From: Charina bottae
Lineage: Eukaryota; Chordata; Lepidosauria; Squamata; Charinaidae
Assembly: GCA_023362775.1 (NCBI GenBank)
Contig: JALMGJ010000005.1
Span: 86,377,421 to 86,441,420, forward strand
DNA length: 64,000 bases
Direction: 5' to 3'
Translations under genes and position numbers: made by a program
Notes under the pieces: generated by a model
What the model was told of the DNA's origin: nothing
Database searches by the model: none
The model's input: the letters and a program-made list of their open reading frames with translations, nothing else
Shown here: positions 32,690 through 45,033 of the stretch, piece after piece
Layout: each line of letters begins with the position of its first letter
Position numbering within the stretch: the first letter of the stretch is position 1

Positions 32690-34268
32690 CTATAAAACTG
32701 CTGGGTATTGTCTTCTTAAAGATTTTAATAACATTTCTCCAACACTACCTCTCCTGTGTTTCCAGAACAGAGAGTTTGATGAATAGTGACTATTCCTCGC
32801 AAAAAAGAAGGTTGCCTTGCTCATGTTTGTTTCCAACTTGTACCTCTGGCATTGCAAACTGTCAGAACTATATAATTCTTCCTTGTCAGGTGGAACAGTA
32901 AATCAGAAAAGAGGGCCTGTGTATGAATTGTTTGCCAAACAGAGGAGAGAAACACAGTAAGAAACTCCAGGGACAAGATATATAAACCAGGCAGAAAAAT
33001 TAGAAGCATTTTACCATTCCTAGAAAGCAAAACAAAGGAGCCCGTGAATTCTGGGGAGGCCTGTATGGGGAAAAACTGCTGCTGTTACATTGCTGTGAGG
33101 TGTGATCAGGCTAAGGAACTGAAATTTGTCAGCTGTTGGGAGTAGGATGTTATAGGATGGTCTTAGGTAAGAACAAGGGGGGAAATAGTGTCTGAAGTGT
33201 CTGATAAAAGGCTGAGTCCAAGATTTGGCGTTCTAGATGGCAGGTTCTTTATCCCCAGCATCCCTATGATCTCAGGAAGATTAAAGGGCCTTCTGGAATA
33301 ATATATTTGGGGACACATAAGGTTGGAGGAGAAAAGAACAGAAAGAAGTCCCATTGCACCACAGAAATCTGGTTGCACAGCGTTGGATGAGGTCCCCAAG
33401 CAGAGGAATAAGCTTAGTAGCTTATTTTGCCAGCCAAATGCTCCTGGGAAGGTCCTAAGGAGGATATGAAATTCCTCTCTTTGTCTCACAGCCAGTGGTA
33501 ACAGGCGGGTTCAATTTAGCTATCATTAAAGCTGAACTGCGTTTTAGAGAGATTCAGTCTTATCCCAAATGTTGGCAAACCAGAAATTGGCATAGAAGGT
33601 TTATTCTATTATTTCTGTAAAGAGTGCAAAGTAATTCTATTATTTCTGTAAACAGTGCAAAGTTCAAAAGGTCTAATTTTTTAAGGGGATGGAAAGAACA
33701 ATACAATTGTTGAACTATTAACTCAGCGAAGCACCCTAGTCTTGAAAACAAGAGAGCTACAATTCCTGAAATTGCCTGCATTTAAATAACCTTTGATTTT
33801 GGCTTCTTGTTTTTAGGGACTCTTTATATGACCTCCATCCTTCTCTGTGGCTATAGTTAGACCTATTGTATTACCCTTGACTGTAGATTCCTATCACTGG
33901 ATGGGAAATAATAATAAAATAATCCATCTTCCTATGTGGAAAGGAAAGTTACTCTAGCCAAGTCACACAAATGTAACCTACAAGCATCCCTTTAGGGTGC
34001 TTATGGCCTCCCTCCCTAGAGTGGATAGAGCCATAGATACCTTTTTTTCCTGTTTTGGAGAAGGGAGATGGGTCCTGTAAGCCTTGCAGATGCATAAGAA
34101 CACATGTCACCCCTTAAAACTTGTAAATCTGCTCAGCAAATGAGAACTTTACTCCAGATATTTGGCCACCTCAGAGGCAAGTGTCATCATGATGTCATTT
34201 ACATCTATATGATGTCACCATAGCTTCTTCCAGACATCATCTTCCAGGTGCTGTCAGAGTGTGGAAGG
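32690..34268. other. No gene recognised
   Basis: A short direct duplication (TTCTATTATTTCTGTAAA.AGTGCAAAG) occurs at 33603-33664. Otherwise no identifiable repeat or coding family. Confidence 0.5.
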
Positions 34269-34283
34269 TTATATTTTACAGTA

Positions 34284-34628
34284 AAGGTAAAGGTTCCCCC
34301 CGCACATTTGTGCAGTCGTGTCCGACTCTAGGGGCCGGTGCTCATCTCCGTTTGTTAGCCGAAGAGCCAGCGTTGTCTGAAGACGCTTCCACGGTCATGT
34401 GGCCGGCATGACGAACGCGAAACGCTGTTACCATCCCACCGAAGTGGTACCTATTAATCTACTTGCATTTGCATGCTTTTGAATTGCTAGGTTGGCAAGA
34501 GCTGGGGCGAGCGTGGGAGCTCACTCCGCACGCAGGGCTAGGGATTCGAACCTCCGAACTTGCGATCTTCCGATCGACAAGCCTGGCATCTTACCCGCTG
34601 AGCCACTACGCCCCTTTATATATTTTAT
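34284..34628 (-). mobile_element. Full-length Sauria-type tRNA-derived SINE with 15-bp TSD
   Basis: TSD TTATATTTTACAGTA at 34269-34283 and 34629-34643. On the minus strand the head reads GTGGCTCAGCGGGTAAGATGCC (A box) and GGTTCGAATCCC (B box). Then come the GCATGCAAATGC, GATGAGC and AGAGTCGGACACGACTGC blocks and a CCTTTACCTTTA tail. A 14-base T/A-rich extra lies between head and TSD. The two boxes match RNA polymerase III consensus closely. Confidence 0.93.
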
Positions 34629-34643
34629 TTATATTTTACAGTA

Positions 34644-35250
34644 GCAGGAGAATATTTGTATAAAGGACCATCAAACCATGTGACTTCACTCTCATAGGCT
34701 ACAATACGATGCCAAACTTAAATTTAGGGGCTGCTTGTGTGTTCTAGACCTGAGAGGGAGAGAAGAGAAAGGAGAAGAAGTTTCTGCAGGTATCTTTTAA
34801 TCTTGCTTGCTTAAAGAAGATCTTAAAGAAAGAACACAAAACATGTGTTTAATAATCAACTGTGGATAAAATTAAAAGCTGAATGGGGGACACAGCTCTG
34901 AGAATCCCCTTGCTTTGACCAGACAACAGACCTGCCAAAGTTGGTCACTGCTGTGACCAACTAAACATGATTGATTACCTCTTCTGCTCCTCTCTATCCC
35001 AACATATCTGGAATCATTAACACATGGGGATGACTTTATGCTTTATTCCTTGTTAACTCATAATTGCCAATAATTATTTGCTGAGCACAACTTGCTTCTA
35101 AAGCAAATCTCTCTGGAGTCTTTTTGTATCCCCTCTAAATTGGAATTTTCCTCTGCATCATCTTTGGTGAAATTTGACATGACCAAAATTGTGCACACGT
35201 AGTTAGCATGCATGCTACTTGCCTCCTGATACTCAAAGATAACATGAGTG
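34644..35250. other. No feature recognised
   Basis: Unidentified AT-rich sequence. Confidence 0.5.
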
Positions 35251-35254
35251 AAGG

Positions 35255-35410
35255 ACTGGATTTAATTCAGGAAATCTCTGGGTTCAAATTCCTGCTTAGT
35301 CTTAAGCATGCACTAGATAATATTGACTCAGTCTGTAGGTCTACTTTGTAGAATTGTTACGAAGATAAAATGGAATGTTACCACATTTCTATTCCGACCT
35401 TGACAAAAAA
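35255..35410 (+). mobile_element. Diverged MIR-like SINE
   Basis: CTGGGTTCAAATTCCTGC (B-box region) followed by GACTCAGTCTGTAGGTC and TAGAATTGTTACGAAGATAAAATGG fits the order of a MIR: head, core, then the TTGTTGTGAGGATAAAATG-like segment. Confidence 0.55.
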
Positions 35411-36525
35411 GTGTACTGGGACAATAGCATCAGTGGGAAAAGAAATGATCAACAAAATGTAAATAAATAGCACAAGTAAAACCAGTAAGGAGGAGAAAGA
35501 TAGAAACAAAACAGAAATGTTGGTAGTCGGAGCCAGATGTATCTCTTATGGGGTGCCACCACAGAGAAGGTCATCTTTCACTTTTCCAGTTGAGTTCAGT
35601 GTTGCCAGCTCCTGAATGGTGGTTTTCACTGAGGGATTACGATCAAGATGCCAAGCAGGTTAAATTTTCACTAGTTAAAATTATTCAAGTTATTTAAAGA
35701 GACATTTCCCCAAATTCAAGATTAGAAGGTGAATTCACTATTCTCCTCCTTGTGGCTGCTTCAGCTCTGGCACCTCTGTTTAACCTTTCTCCAAAGGCCA
35801 CAGGGAACAAGCCAATTATGAGCTTGGGAAGGAAGTACTGTATGAAGTTCCTGATAATAGAGCACAATTTTTCTTTCTTTGTCTCTTTATTTCTTCTTAA
35901 TTAGTCCCAGTAGGAATGATTGATTTCCCCTCCCACCAAACCTTGTAGCTAACATCTGTTGGTATTCCTGGGGTCAATTCTGCACTGTCCTGGCTTTGAC
36001 ATTTCTTGTAAAAGAGGAGGCATTTGTTCATATTGACATTAGCTGCCTCAGAATCTCTCGGAGCTGCAGATGGCCTCTGAATAAAGACATCAAGCTAATA
36101 GACAAGATGACAAGCTTCAATTGTACTGGTGTGTTTTGGGCTAAAGTGGCCTGGAAGCAAAATATTTCTTTTGCTAAGGGGGACCACGTCCTGCTGCTGC
36201 TGAAGTGCTATGGGTCAAGTTTTTAGAAAAGGTCAGTTTCCCCTTAATTGAGTCTGGTTGGCTCACATTCGCCATGAAGAAGTTTGCTCCTCTTCTACAG
36301 ATTTTGCTAGTGTGGGCTAGAACATAAAATTGCACATAGAAATATACATATACATATACAGTACATAAGATTGCATCTATACACACACATGGAAGCACAG
36401 CCATGTGCACAAACACATGTGTATAAACACCAGCCCACTTCCCCTGCATTAAATGCAGCTTACGCTTCAGGACTGAGCTGAAGTTATGAATGAGAATGTA
36501 TCCAAAACAAGCTTCAGCAAAGGGA
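35411..36525. other. No gene recognised
   Basis: Short (ATACAT)-type tract at 36340-36362. No coding family identified. Confidence 0.5.
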
Positions 36526-36529
36526 AGCA

Positions 36530-36725
36530 TTTGACTGACCTCGTTTGCCCATGGAAGCTAAGCACCTTTGGGCCTGGTTATATTTGGATGGGAGACCACA
36601 GGTTTGTAGACTACACTGGGAAGTTTTTAAAAAATCGTGGAAGAGGATAGCGGCAAACTACTTGCATGTTGCTGCCCAGTAAAACGACATGGCCATATCC
36701 ATGCAGCCACAGGAGATGGCTTCAG
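36530..36725 (+). mobile_element. 5S rRNA-derived SINE
   Basis: ACCTCGTTTGCCC.TGGAAGCTAAGCACC..GGGCCTGGTTA...TTGGATGGGAGACC follows the 5S rRNA internal-promoter region (box A AAGCTAAGC, box C GGATGGGAGACC). It then runs into GAGGATAGCGGCAAACTACTTGC...GTTGCTGCC, the body of a 5S-type squamate SINE, and a CTTCACCTTTACC tail (to about 36743). It is diverged from functional 5S RNA and is not a 5S gene. Confidence 0.75.
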
Positions 36726-36734
36726 GAGACTTCA

Positions 36735-36985
36735 CCTTTACCAATTGAATTGCTCCCGCACTCGCCCCAGCTCTTGCCAACCTAACAATTCGAAAGCATG
36801 CAAATGCAAGTAGATGAATAGGTACCACTTCGGTGGGAAGGTAACAGTGTTCCGTGTGCGTCATGCTGGCCACATGACTGTGGAAGCGTCTTCGGACAAC
36901 GCTGGCTCTTCGGCTAACAAACGGAGATGAGCACCGCCCCTAGAGTCGGACACGACTGCACAAAGGGAAACCTTTAACCTACCCA
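36735..36985 (+). mobile_element. 5'-truncated Sauria-type SINE
   Basis: Begins within the GCTCCCGCACTCGCCCCAGC segment and continues through GCATGCAAATGC, GTCATGCTGGCC, AACAAACGGAGATGAGC and AGAGTCGGACACGACTGC to AACCTTTAACC. It directly follows the 5S-derived SINE. Confidence 0.85.
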
Positions 36986-37084
36986 TGGCTCGCCAGACAA
37001 AGTGGGTGCACGGGCGGGCAGGTGTGCGGGCATGTGCGCATGCGTGCATGCGTGTGGGTGTGTGGGCATGTGTGCGCGCTTTGC

Positions 37085-37195
37085 CGCGGGAACTTTCAAA
37101 AATGGGACAAAATGGATATTTTTTTTTAAAACGACAGGAATTGTTTAAAAAATGGGACTGTCCCGTTCAAAATGGGACGTATGGTCAGCCTACCC
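37085..37195. mobile_element. Possible end of a nonautonomous DNA transposon
   Basis: AAAATGGGAC repeats, TGGGACTGTCCCGTTCAAAATGGGACG and TATGGTCAGCC resemble the terminal region of a common amniote miniature element. The matching opposite end is not visible. Confidence 0.35.
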
Positions 37196-37835
37196 TTAAC
37201 TGTCTTGATAATATGATCTTAGCATACTGATCTACCTTACCTGATTATTATAAGGGTTAGATCACAGTACTGTATATGAAGAGGAAGTGCCAACACTATC
37301 AAAACTGGGCTACAAAAAACTAGATAAGCACTAAATGGTAGAGTTTTCTGTATCTCTTTGTCTTCTTCTGGTGGTCTTCTGGACTTTTGTGGCCCAGGTC
37401 TGATAGCTCTCTATTAACTTATATTAACTGAATTGTGATAGTAACTGTTACCAATTGTTTTAGCTCAGCCATATAGATTGCAAATATGAAACTTGGGGTT
37501 GACTATTCACTTCTTCATTTTATCTAGTTTTGGTGCGTCTACATTTCTTATATTATTTTATGGGGTTCTTTTTTTGCATATTTTACACCAACAAAGCTTT
37601 ACCTGGTACCAGTGGAACTAGTCTGTCCATAGATATTTTCCTTGGTGCCACCTGGCTTCAACATGAACATAGTTTATATTTTAGAATCTTGTTTGCTTGT
37701 TTATAACACACTAGCATACTACAAAGCAACGTAACAGCTACTAGTGTAATCTTTCTTTTCAGAAATATAACTGGGTTTAGCAGAGGCTTCATGTAGGTCA
37801 GCACGTCAGTGATAGAAAACATCCTGTTGGGGTGT
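37196..37835. other. No feature recognised
   Basis: Unidentified AT-rich sequence. Confidence 0.5.
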
Positions 37836-37839
37836 CCAT

Positions 37840-37945
37840 AGGGTGATGCACATAAAATATGGGCAGAGTTTTGATCATGCTGTTGTGATTGCCATTTTGA
37901 CTTTTTTTGACCACATCCCATGGACATCCCTGCATTCTGTAATGG
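37840..37945. repeat. Unnamed interspersed repeat, copy 2
   Basis: TGATGCACATAAAAT...GATTGCCATTTTGACTTTTTTTGACCAC.TCCCATGGACATCCCTG shares ordered blocks with copies at 32035, 47905 and 49995. Confidence 0.5.
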
Positions 37946-37949
37946 AAGA

Positions 37950-38570
37950 GGATAGATATGTGCAAAACCGACCATTCCAAGGGCTGAATGTTTTGGAGAA
38001 CTCTGGGATCTTCCGTTCTTCGTCAAAACCACATTGATCTAGACATTCTAAGAGCAATCTGGCATAAAAAAAAAAACCTTCCAAACTGGAAGGAATTTGT
38101 GGTGTTTTGGGGTGGTTCATGTCATGAACACCACAATTGCTTCTACTATAGAAGAATAATTTCCCCCAATGTCTGGATTACCTTCAGAAGGACCAGATCA
38201 TCATCATCCAAAAGAGAAATGAAAGGTTTTACACACTTCTAGGAGGAAGTAAATTACTTTTTTGTGACTGGCTTATGCCTACCTGAGCGGCTGTTTTAAA
38301 AATAGCAACCTTTTTGATCTCATGGCAGCTGTTTTCTCACATCACATCATATTTTTAAAATTCCCGATATGTGTATGGCCCTAAAGATTGCCTTCTCCTC
38401 CTTTAAAGCATGATACAAATGCTAAGTTATTATTTTCACATCCTTTCCACTCTATGGTTCTCTATGGTTTTTCATTCATCCTGTATGAAGTACTTGATGT
38501 CCAGAAGAGTTGCCTTGATCCTGTCAAAGATTAGATGAGGGCTAATTTTGAAAGTTTGAAAATTTTGAAA
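37950..38570. other. No gene recognised
   Basis: May hold more of the unnamed repeat near its left edge; nothing else identified. Confidence 0.4.
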
Positions 38571-38583
38571 GAAATTTTGAAAG

Positions 38584-38914
38584 GGGCATGGTGGCTCAGC
38601 GGGCAAGATGCCAGGCTTGTCGATTGGAAGACTGCAAGTTCGGAGGTTTGAATCCCTAGCCCTGCGTGACGGAGTGAGCTCCCGCATTCACCCAGCTCTT
38701 GCCAACCTAGCAATTTGAAAGCATGCAAATGCAAGTAGATGAATAGGTACCACTTCGGTGGGATGGTAACAGTGTTCCGTGTGCGTCATGCCGGCCACAT
38801 GACCGTGGAAGCATCTTCGGACAACGCTGGCTCTTCGGCTAACAAACGGAGATGAGCACCGGCCCCTAGAGTAGGACACGACTGCACAAATGTGCGGTGG
38901 GAACCTTTACCTTT
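38584..38914 (+). mobile_element. Full-length Sauria-type tRNA-derived SINE with 11-bp TSD
   Basis: TSD AATTTTGAAAG at 38573-38583 and 38915-38925. Head GTGGCTCAGCGGGCAAGATGCC (A box) and GGTTTGAATCCC (B box), same body blocks as the copies at 34284 and 40576, tail CCTTTACCTTT. Confidence 0.95.
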
Positions 38915-38925
38915 AATTTTGAAAG

Positions 38926-39730
38926 TGAACTCAACCAAGACTGAAACACTGCTAATCCCAGTTTGAATGTGTTGCATTCCCGTTAAAGATGTCACTTAGT
39001 AGTCTTTGTACTCAGTTTTCCTCTGGGTTAACCAATTGGCTAAAAGTACAAATTATATGTTTTGCTTAGTATATCTTCTTGGGCTTCTCTTGAAAAAATA
39101 GGATCCTTCTGCAGCCATTTATTCCTTGGTTAACATTTGGGTTAGATTATTGCAATGTCTGTTATATGAAGCTACCTATAATAAGTGTTTAGAAATTGTA
39201 GCTGTTAGAAAAATATACTTGCTGGATTATTGCTACATTTATCTTTTGTTAACTTTGGAATCTTTTCACTGTCTTTTACTTTATGGGTTTCTAATAGACT
39301 CTCTAATGTAAACCTGCCCAGTTCAGGAGCTGAATCTCTTCATGGATCATGAGTCAGTCCTCACCTTCTGAGTTTAGTTGGGTGGCTTTTAGGAGTTAGC
39401 AGAATTTCTACTCTTGAGTGCAATTCTCATATTGGTTCCTCACTAGGTGTTTTAGATGCCTGAAATCACTTTGATGTAATACATTATTACTGTTCTTCAT
39501 TTGCTGTTATACTATTATTTGTTTGGAGTTGGGCTGATGAATGTTTTTGTTGACTTTTGTAATGTTTTTATGAATTTTATGAAAGCCACAGTGCATATTA
39601 ATATAATGGTGGAAACAGAAGATAGGCATTGATGTGTAGAGAACAACCATTCTATACAGCTTCTGCCTGATTGATTGATTGATTGAAAGCTTCCGTCTTT
39701 GGGTATTAAACTCAAACCAGCCAATTAGAC

Positions 39731-39771
<41 letters not shown>

Positions 39772-39965
39772 ATAGAAATGTAAGGTTAAGTCTCCCTCAA
39801 GTCAAGGCCACTTCCTGGTGGCTTTATGGAAATATCTTTGTTGTTTTCTTGGCAATTCTATGGGAGTATTTTGCTACTTACTGCTTTCCCTTTCCCTTTC
39901 CCTTTCCCCCAGTCTAGTCTCAACACCTGGGCCTTTGGGGGGGGGGGGTTGCACTCCTATTCACT
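38926..39965. other. No gene recognised; microsatellites
   Basis: (AAT)n at 39730-39770, (CCCTTT)n at 39886-39908 and a G run at 39937-39948. Confidence 0.6.
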
Positions 39966-39969
39966 CCTG

Positions 39970-40330
39970 CTTAGTTTATTTATTTAATTTATTTAAATTA
40001 TTTTCTATCCTGCCTTTATTATTTTTATAAATAACTCAAGGCGGCGAACATACCTAATACTCCTTCCTCCTCCTATTTTCCCCACAACAACCCTGTGAGG
40101 TGAGTTGGGCTGAGAGACAGGGACTGGCCCAAGGTCACCCAGCTGGCTTTCGTGCTGAAGGCGGGACTAGAACTCTCAGTCTCCTGGTTTGCCATTGGCT
40201 CCTTCCTAGGGCTGAGACATAGGGACTGGCCCAAGGTCACCCAGCCGGCTTTCATGCCTAAGGCGGGACTAGAACTCTCAAGTCTCCTGGTTTCTAGCCC
40301 ATTGCCTTAACCACTAGACGAAACTGGCTC
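39970..40330 (-). mobile_element. CORE-SINE (MIR-like) with two core units
   Basis: Minus-strand copy of the family at 32236. GGCCCAAGGTCACCCAGC occurs twice, about 105 bases apart, with CCATTGGCTCCTTCCTAGG between units. The head (ACCACTAGAC) lies at the right; the L2-like tail (AAATTATTTTCTATCCTGCC) lies at the left. Confidence 0.88.
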
Positions 40331-40575
40331 TAAACTGGTTTTAAAGGTGAAAACTCCTGAAGTCAAGCCCATGGACATGCCCATGTATTTCTTGACAACA
40401 TAACAGAATTGTCTCCTCATTCTCTTTCTCTAGGATGTTTTTTCAACTTCTCAGTCTAGCCTACTATCCTGGGATTTCATGATGATCTCCCATCCTAACA
40501 TACTTGGCTTCTTCAACAGAATGGTAGATTCTTTCATCTACTATGACTAATATATTTAACTAATAAGTAATGTTA

Positions 40576-40908
40576 AAAAGGTAAAGGTACCCCCCGCACA
40601 TTTGTGCAGTCGTGTCCGACTCTAGGGGCCGGTGCTCATCTCCATTTGTTAGCCAAAGAGCCAGCATTGTCCAAAGACACTTCCATGGTCATGTGGCCGC
40701 ATGACACGCGCGGAACGCTGTTACCTACCCACTGAAGTGGTACCTATTCATCTACTTGCATTTGCATGTTTTTGAATTGCTAGGTTGGCAAGAGCTGGAG
40801 CTAGTGCGGGAGCTCACTCCACACGCAGGGCTAGGGATTAGAACCTCCAAACTTGTGATCTTCCGATCGACAAGCCTGGCATCTTACCCACTGAGCCACC
40901 ACGCCCCT
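40576..40908 (-). mobile_element. Full-length Sauria-type tRNA-derived SINE with 15-bp TSD
   Basis: TSD TAATAAGTAATGTTA at 40561-40575 and 40909-40923, exact. Same block order as the copy at 34284; B box region reads GGTTCTAATCCC. Confidence 0.95.
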
Positions 40909-40976
40909 TAATAAGTAATGTTATCAGTGTCCAAAAGATTAGCAAAATACATGGAGAATTAACCATTGGGCGGACT

Positions 40977-41132
40977 GTCCTTCCTTCCTTCCTTCCTTCC
41001 TTCCTTCCTTCCTTCCTTCCTTCCTTCCTTCCTTCCTTCCTTCCTACCTATCTACCTATCTACCTATCTACCTATCTACCTATCTACCTATCTACCTATC
41101 TACCTATCTACCTATCTACCTATCTACCTATG
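40977..41132. repeat. (CCTT)n then (CTACCTAT)n microsatellite
   Basis: CCTT repeats to about 41043, then octamer CTACCTAT units to 41131. Confidence 0.95.
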
Positions 41133-41134
41133 GA

Positions 41135-41685
41135 GGGGTTCTTCACTATATCTAAATTGTACTTCAGGCCTTTGGCTTTTTCTACCTAAAGGACTGTTCA
41201 TTTATCCTCAGAATAATTCTTTCTAGCATCCTCTTTGTTAGGTCCTATCATTGTGCCCATGTTTCCACATAAAAAGCTGTGATTTAGAGTGAAGGGATAA
41301 GTGGACTTTCTTGGCTGGGGGTTGGCAGGGCATCTCACAGAATGTCCAGCCACCGCTCCACCATCTTCTCCTGAAGCACCAGCTGCAGCAGCTGATGGCA
41401 TGTGTACATGTGTCTGTAAGATAATCATACTCTTGTTTCTTTTGAAGGAAGTTAAATTAAAATAACTATGATTAAGACTGATTGCTAATTACTGTTTTGC
41501 TTATAACACTTAGCTCTATGTAATGAGTGACTAAATGTAGGAGCATCTTTTTCATTATGAGACAGTCACCTTTTTCTGATGGAACACTTGCGTTGGAATC
41601 TCTCTCTGGTCTCCTGGTACACATTTTCCTTTTTACAGATTCTTTTTCCTACTCTGTGAAGCAGCCACCTGATTTCTGCAACAAC
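41135..41685. other. No feature recognised
   Basis: Unidentified. Confidence 0.5.
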
Positions 41686-41689
41686 TACA

Positions 41690-41960
41690 TTTTCATTTTT
41701 TGACATTTCATATATTATGCAAAGGTGAGCACAGATTGCCCCAAAGGGATTTGTGCTCAGTAAATAGTCCCAGTGAATCTGGTCTCCTCATTAGCGTATG
41801 ACTACTTACAGACCGGAGCTCAGCTTTGCTTGTAGAACCAATTAATCCCTCCCATCACATTGTTCAATTGGCACCATCTCTAGGAGCACACAATGGCATC
41901 AGGTCACGGCTTCTGTTGCTCCAGCCATGAGGATTTTTGCAAACTAGGAACATTGGAATC
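41690..41960. other. Possible conserved noncoding element
   Basis: Repeat-free segment with TATTATGCAAAGG, CTCATTAGCG, ACCAATTAATCCC and GTTCAATTGGCACC. Such homeodomain/POU-like clusters are common in vertebrate enhancers; conservation untested. Confidence 0.3.
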
Positions 41961-41964
41961 AGTG

Positions 41965-44900
41965 AGTGTTCAGATTCTGTTGGATCTCTTACTGCTGATT
42001 GGCTGAGAAAACTTTGTTCCTGTACTGCCAGGTTCAGAGAAGGACAATAAGGATAATCAGCAGGTAGGAAATTAAGTCTTATTTGGAGGACCTGAGGGAA
42101 TAGAATTGGTTTAGCCTTGGGGAAGATGATGGAGGGGAAACATGGTAATACTGTTCAGGTACCTGTAGTGTGAAACAGAGAAGGTCAAGGGCTGTTTTAC
42201 TTTCATCCTAGAGTTCAGGACCCAGAATAATGGTCCTAATTACCAGAGGCAAATTCTACTTGGATATTAGGAAAAATTACTGAATGAAAAAATGGTCTCC
42301 TTTTTACTTGGTGGGTTGAAGTGGAGGTTAGGCACTTAACATTTCTTAAAATTACTAAAATTCTTATTATAAAAAAAGAGGAAGGGAGTGCATTCAGAAG
42401 CTGAAATAGCCCCTTCCAACTCTATAATGTATTTCTGTACATGCATAAGTATGTCTCTCTTTCTCCCAGCATTTGCAAGACTGTTTTCAGTAATGAGGAA
42501 CAGCCATCTGTGGCTGGAAATCATGATCTTCCTGATCTCGCAATCCCTGTTTTGTGCCATTACATTAAGATGCAGATGATCCTTTTGAATGTTGGATCAT
42601 TTCTCCTAGGTTGCCTTGCTATAAACCTTGCAACCATCCTCTGGGGAAGGCCATATCAGGTTATCTCTTCGTTGAGATAATAGATGGAACCTATCACTGA
42701 AGAAGGGTAGCTTTCAAGGATCCCATTACTAATCTTCAAGTTAAGATGAATGTATTGGAGCGGTCATGGTTGAGTTGCAAATACAGCATCCTGGGATATG
42801 GCCCCTCTTGAAAAGAAATGAAATAAAATGCATACCATTATGTAATTGTAACTTTTCTCTCTCCCATAAATGAAAAGCAGTCAAGACTGATTTCCAGTTT
42901 TTCATCCTCCTTCCTTCCTTCCTATTTTATTTTGCCACAGAACCTGCATGAGCAAGCGTAGGCTTTGTTCATCATTACATCCTTGCCCATTAAGAACCTG
43001 TAGTCACTAAACAGTGTCATGAGGGCAGGTGAATGAAGATAATCCCAGAAATGATTAATTCTGTATTTCCTATTTTATACCTTGTTGGTCAAAAACTGAA
43101 ATAAAAGTGAATGAATGGATGCCCCACAAGCCTCTTCCAGATGGATACCCCCATCCCCCCTGCACTCACAGGACTATTACTACCAACTGCCCTATAGGAA
43201 GGATCTCAGAAATCATTGTTTCTGTTTTTTAGAACCATTATTTCCTGTCTCTTTTAATGTATGCTTATGTTTTTAATGTAGGATGTTATTACAAAAGTGC
43301 TTTGAAGTTTCCTGAAAGGTGGCACATAAATAATTATGGAACCTGAATGACAAGTTCTCCCATTCTGCAGGCTTATTTTCTCATACAGGCACCTAATTCA
43401 CAATTATTCTAGCAATGATGTCATTAATGCATATTCTGTTTCAACACTTCCTACTTTATTAAAAATGCCAAGGTGGCTGCGTGTGGCAGCAATAGCTGTG
43501 TCACTTCCTTAATTGAGTCTACGGGTGCACGTAAAGCTAACACCTTTTCTGGAGATATATTTCTTTGCACTACAGTACTGTCTTTTAGGTGTCACTGCTA
43601 TGAACCAAATGGTGAAATTACGCATTGAGATAATTCCAGGGCTGCACTTTAAAAACAACAACAAGAGAAAGACCATTCTAACACAATTCTGGGTCTAGAT
43701 ATGTATTCTTGTCAGTATCAGATGACATGTTTTATCCACTAATAGCAATTGACTTTGACTTGGGTTTAATTAGTGAAAAATATATAGCTTAGCATTTCTT
43801 CTGAATAAGCTCCATTAAGTACTTCAGAATTATTTTGTACATATTTGAATATTTGCTTTATTTATTTATCTTACCAGTTTATAGGTTCATCAACGAAAGT
43901 TCAGTTGATTAATCATAGGGCAAAGAAGGTCTGTATCATGGTCATTGTCCCATTCTTGTCATCCATGCATTTATTTGAACCTCTGTATCTGTGGGCACAT
44001 AGGCTTAGTGTAGACATTTGGATCAACATTAGAAAACTGGAGTTGGTAAGTGTAGCCACCACTTATTATTTATCTCTAGACTTGACCAACTTAACAGAGT
44101 TTCTGAGACTGAACTTAAATGCACATCATAAAAGCATTAAATATACTTGCATACGTGCACACAGAACACAGAAAAAAAACCTCTTCTGGAATTCAGCATT
44201 TGATTAATTTGATTATTTGATTAATTATTTGATTAATTTGAATTAATTAATTATTTGATTAATTAATTAATTTGATTAGTTCTGTATCTAATAGAGCCAC
44301 AGCAATTTCTAAGTCTCAGACCTATGGTAAGTTCATGCTTTTATGAGAAAAGAAACATTTGTTTCATTGTTCTGCTTCTCACGTGTTAGATGAAATTGAA
44401 AAAAGATATTGAAGATACTTCTTTGTCTAACAATAAAGTGTTAGCCTTTTAATTAGCAGGATTTTAGTTTTCTTAGTGACTCGGTTGCATAAGAATGATA
44501 ACAACTGGAACTGCAGTGTTGTATGGTAATACAACTACAAGGAGGCTTGGATAATATGCAGATTAAATCAGTTACTGTTAGTTAATCAGTCAACAGCTCT
44601 AATATGTGGTACTAATTTTAGGGTTGGTATTATTTCATTAGATCTCAGTTCATCTAAGTGTTTGACAACAACTTGATTGTGTATCTAACCGGCTGCAAAT
44701 ATTCAAATATGTGTGCATTGGCATCTGTAAAACTGGGGGTGATGTCTGCTTTAGGGAAGTTACCAAAGATCTATGTACTTCTTACAAATGTTGATTGGCG
44801 CTTAGGTTTTGCAAAAAAGATACAGATGCATACAGTACTTAGTTTGGATAGACAGGTGGAAATATCTTGCAGTAAAATAACACTTTTAGTTGCTTTCGAT

Positions 44901-45030
44901 AGTATGTGAGATATCTTCATTGTTGAATAATTTAGGAAAGAGTTAATATTTCCCTAGCTAAGTTTTAAGTGAGGTTTTGATTGGTTCTTCGTTTGTTAAG
45001 AAAAAAAAGTGCCTTCCCTTATATCTTGTA
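41965..45030. other. No gene recognised; low-complexity tract
   Basis: About 3 kb of AT-rich DNA. A TTTGATTAATTA-type tract lies at 44198-44280. Open frames up to 120 codons (43845-44207) show no family. Confidence 0.5.
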
Positions 45031-45033
45031 TTA

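Noticed and set aside
36530..36620. A genuine 5S rRNA gene
   Set aside because: Too many mismatches to 5S and fused to a SINE body and tail; it is a 5S-derived SINE.
38584..38660. A genuine tRNA gene
   Set aside because: A and B boxes are present but no cloverleaf acceptor stem; it is the head of a full-length SINE with TSDs.
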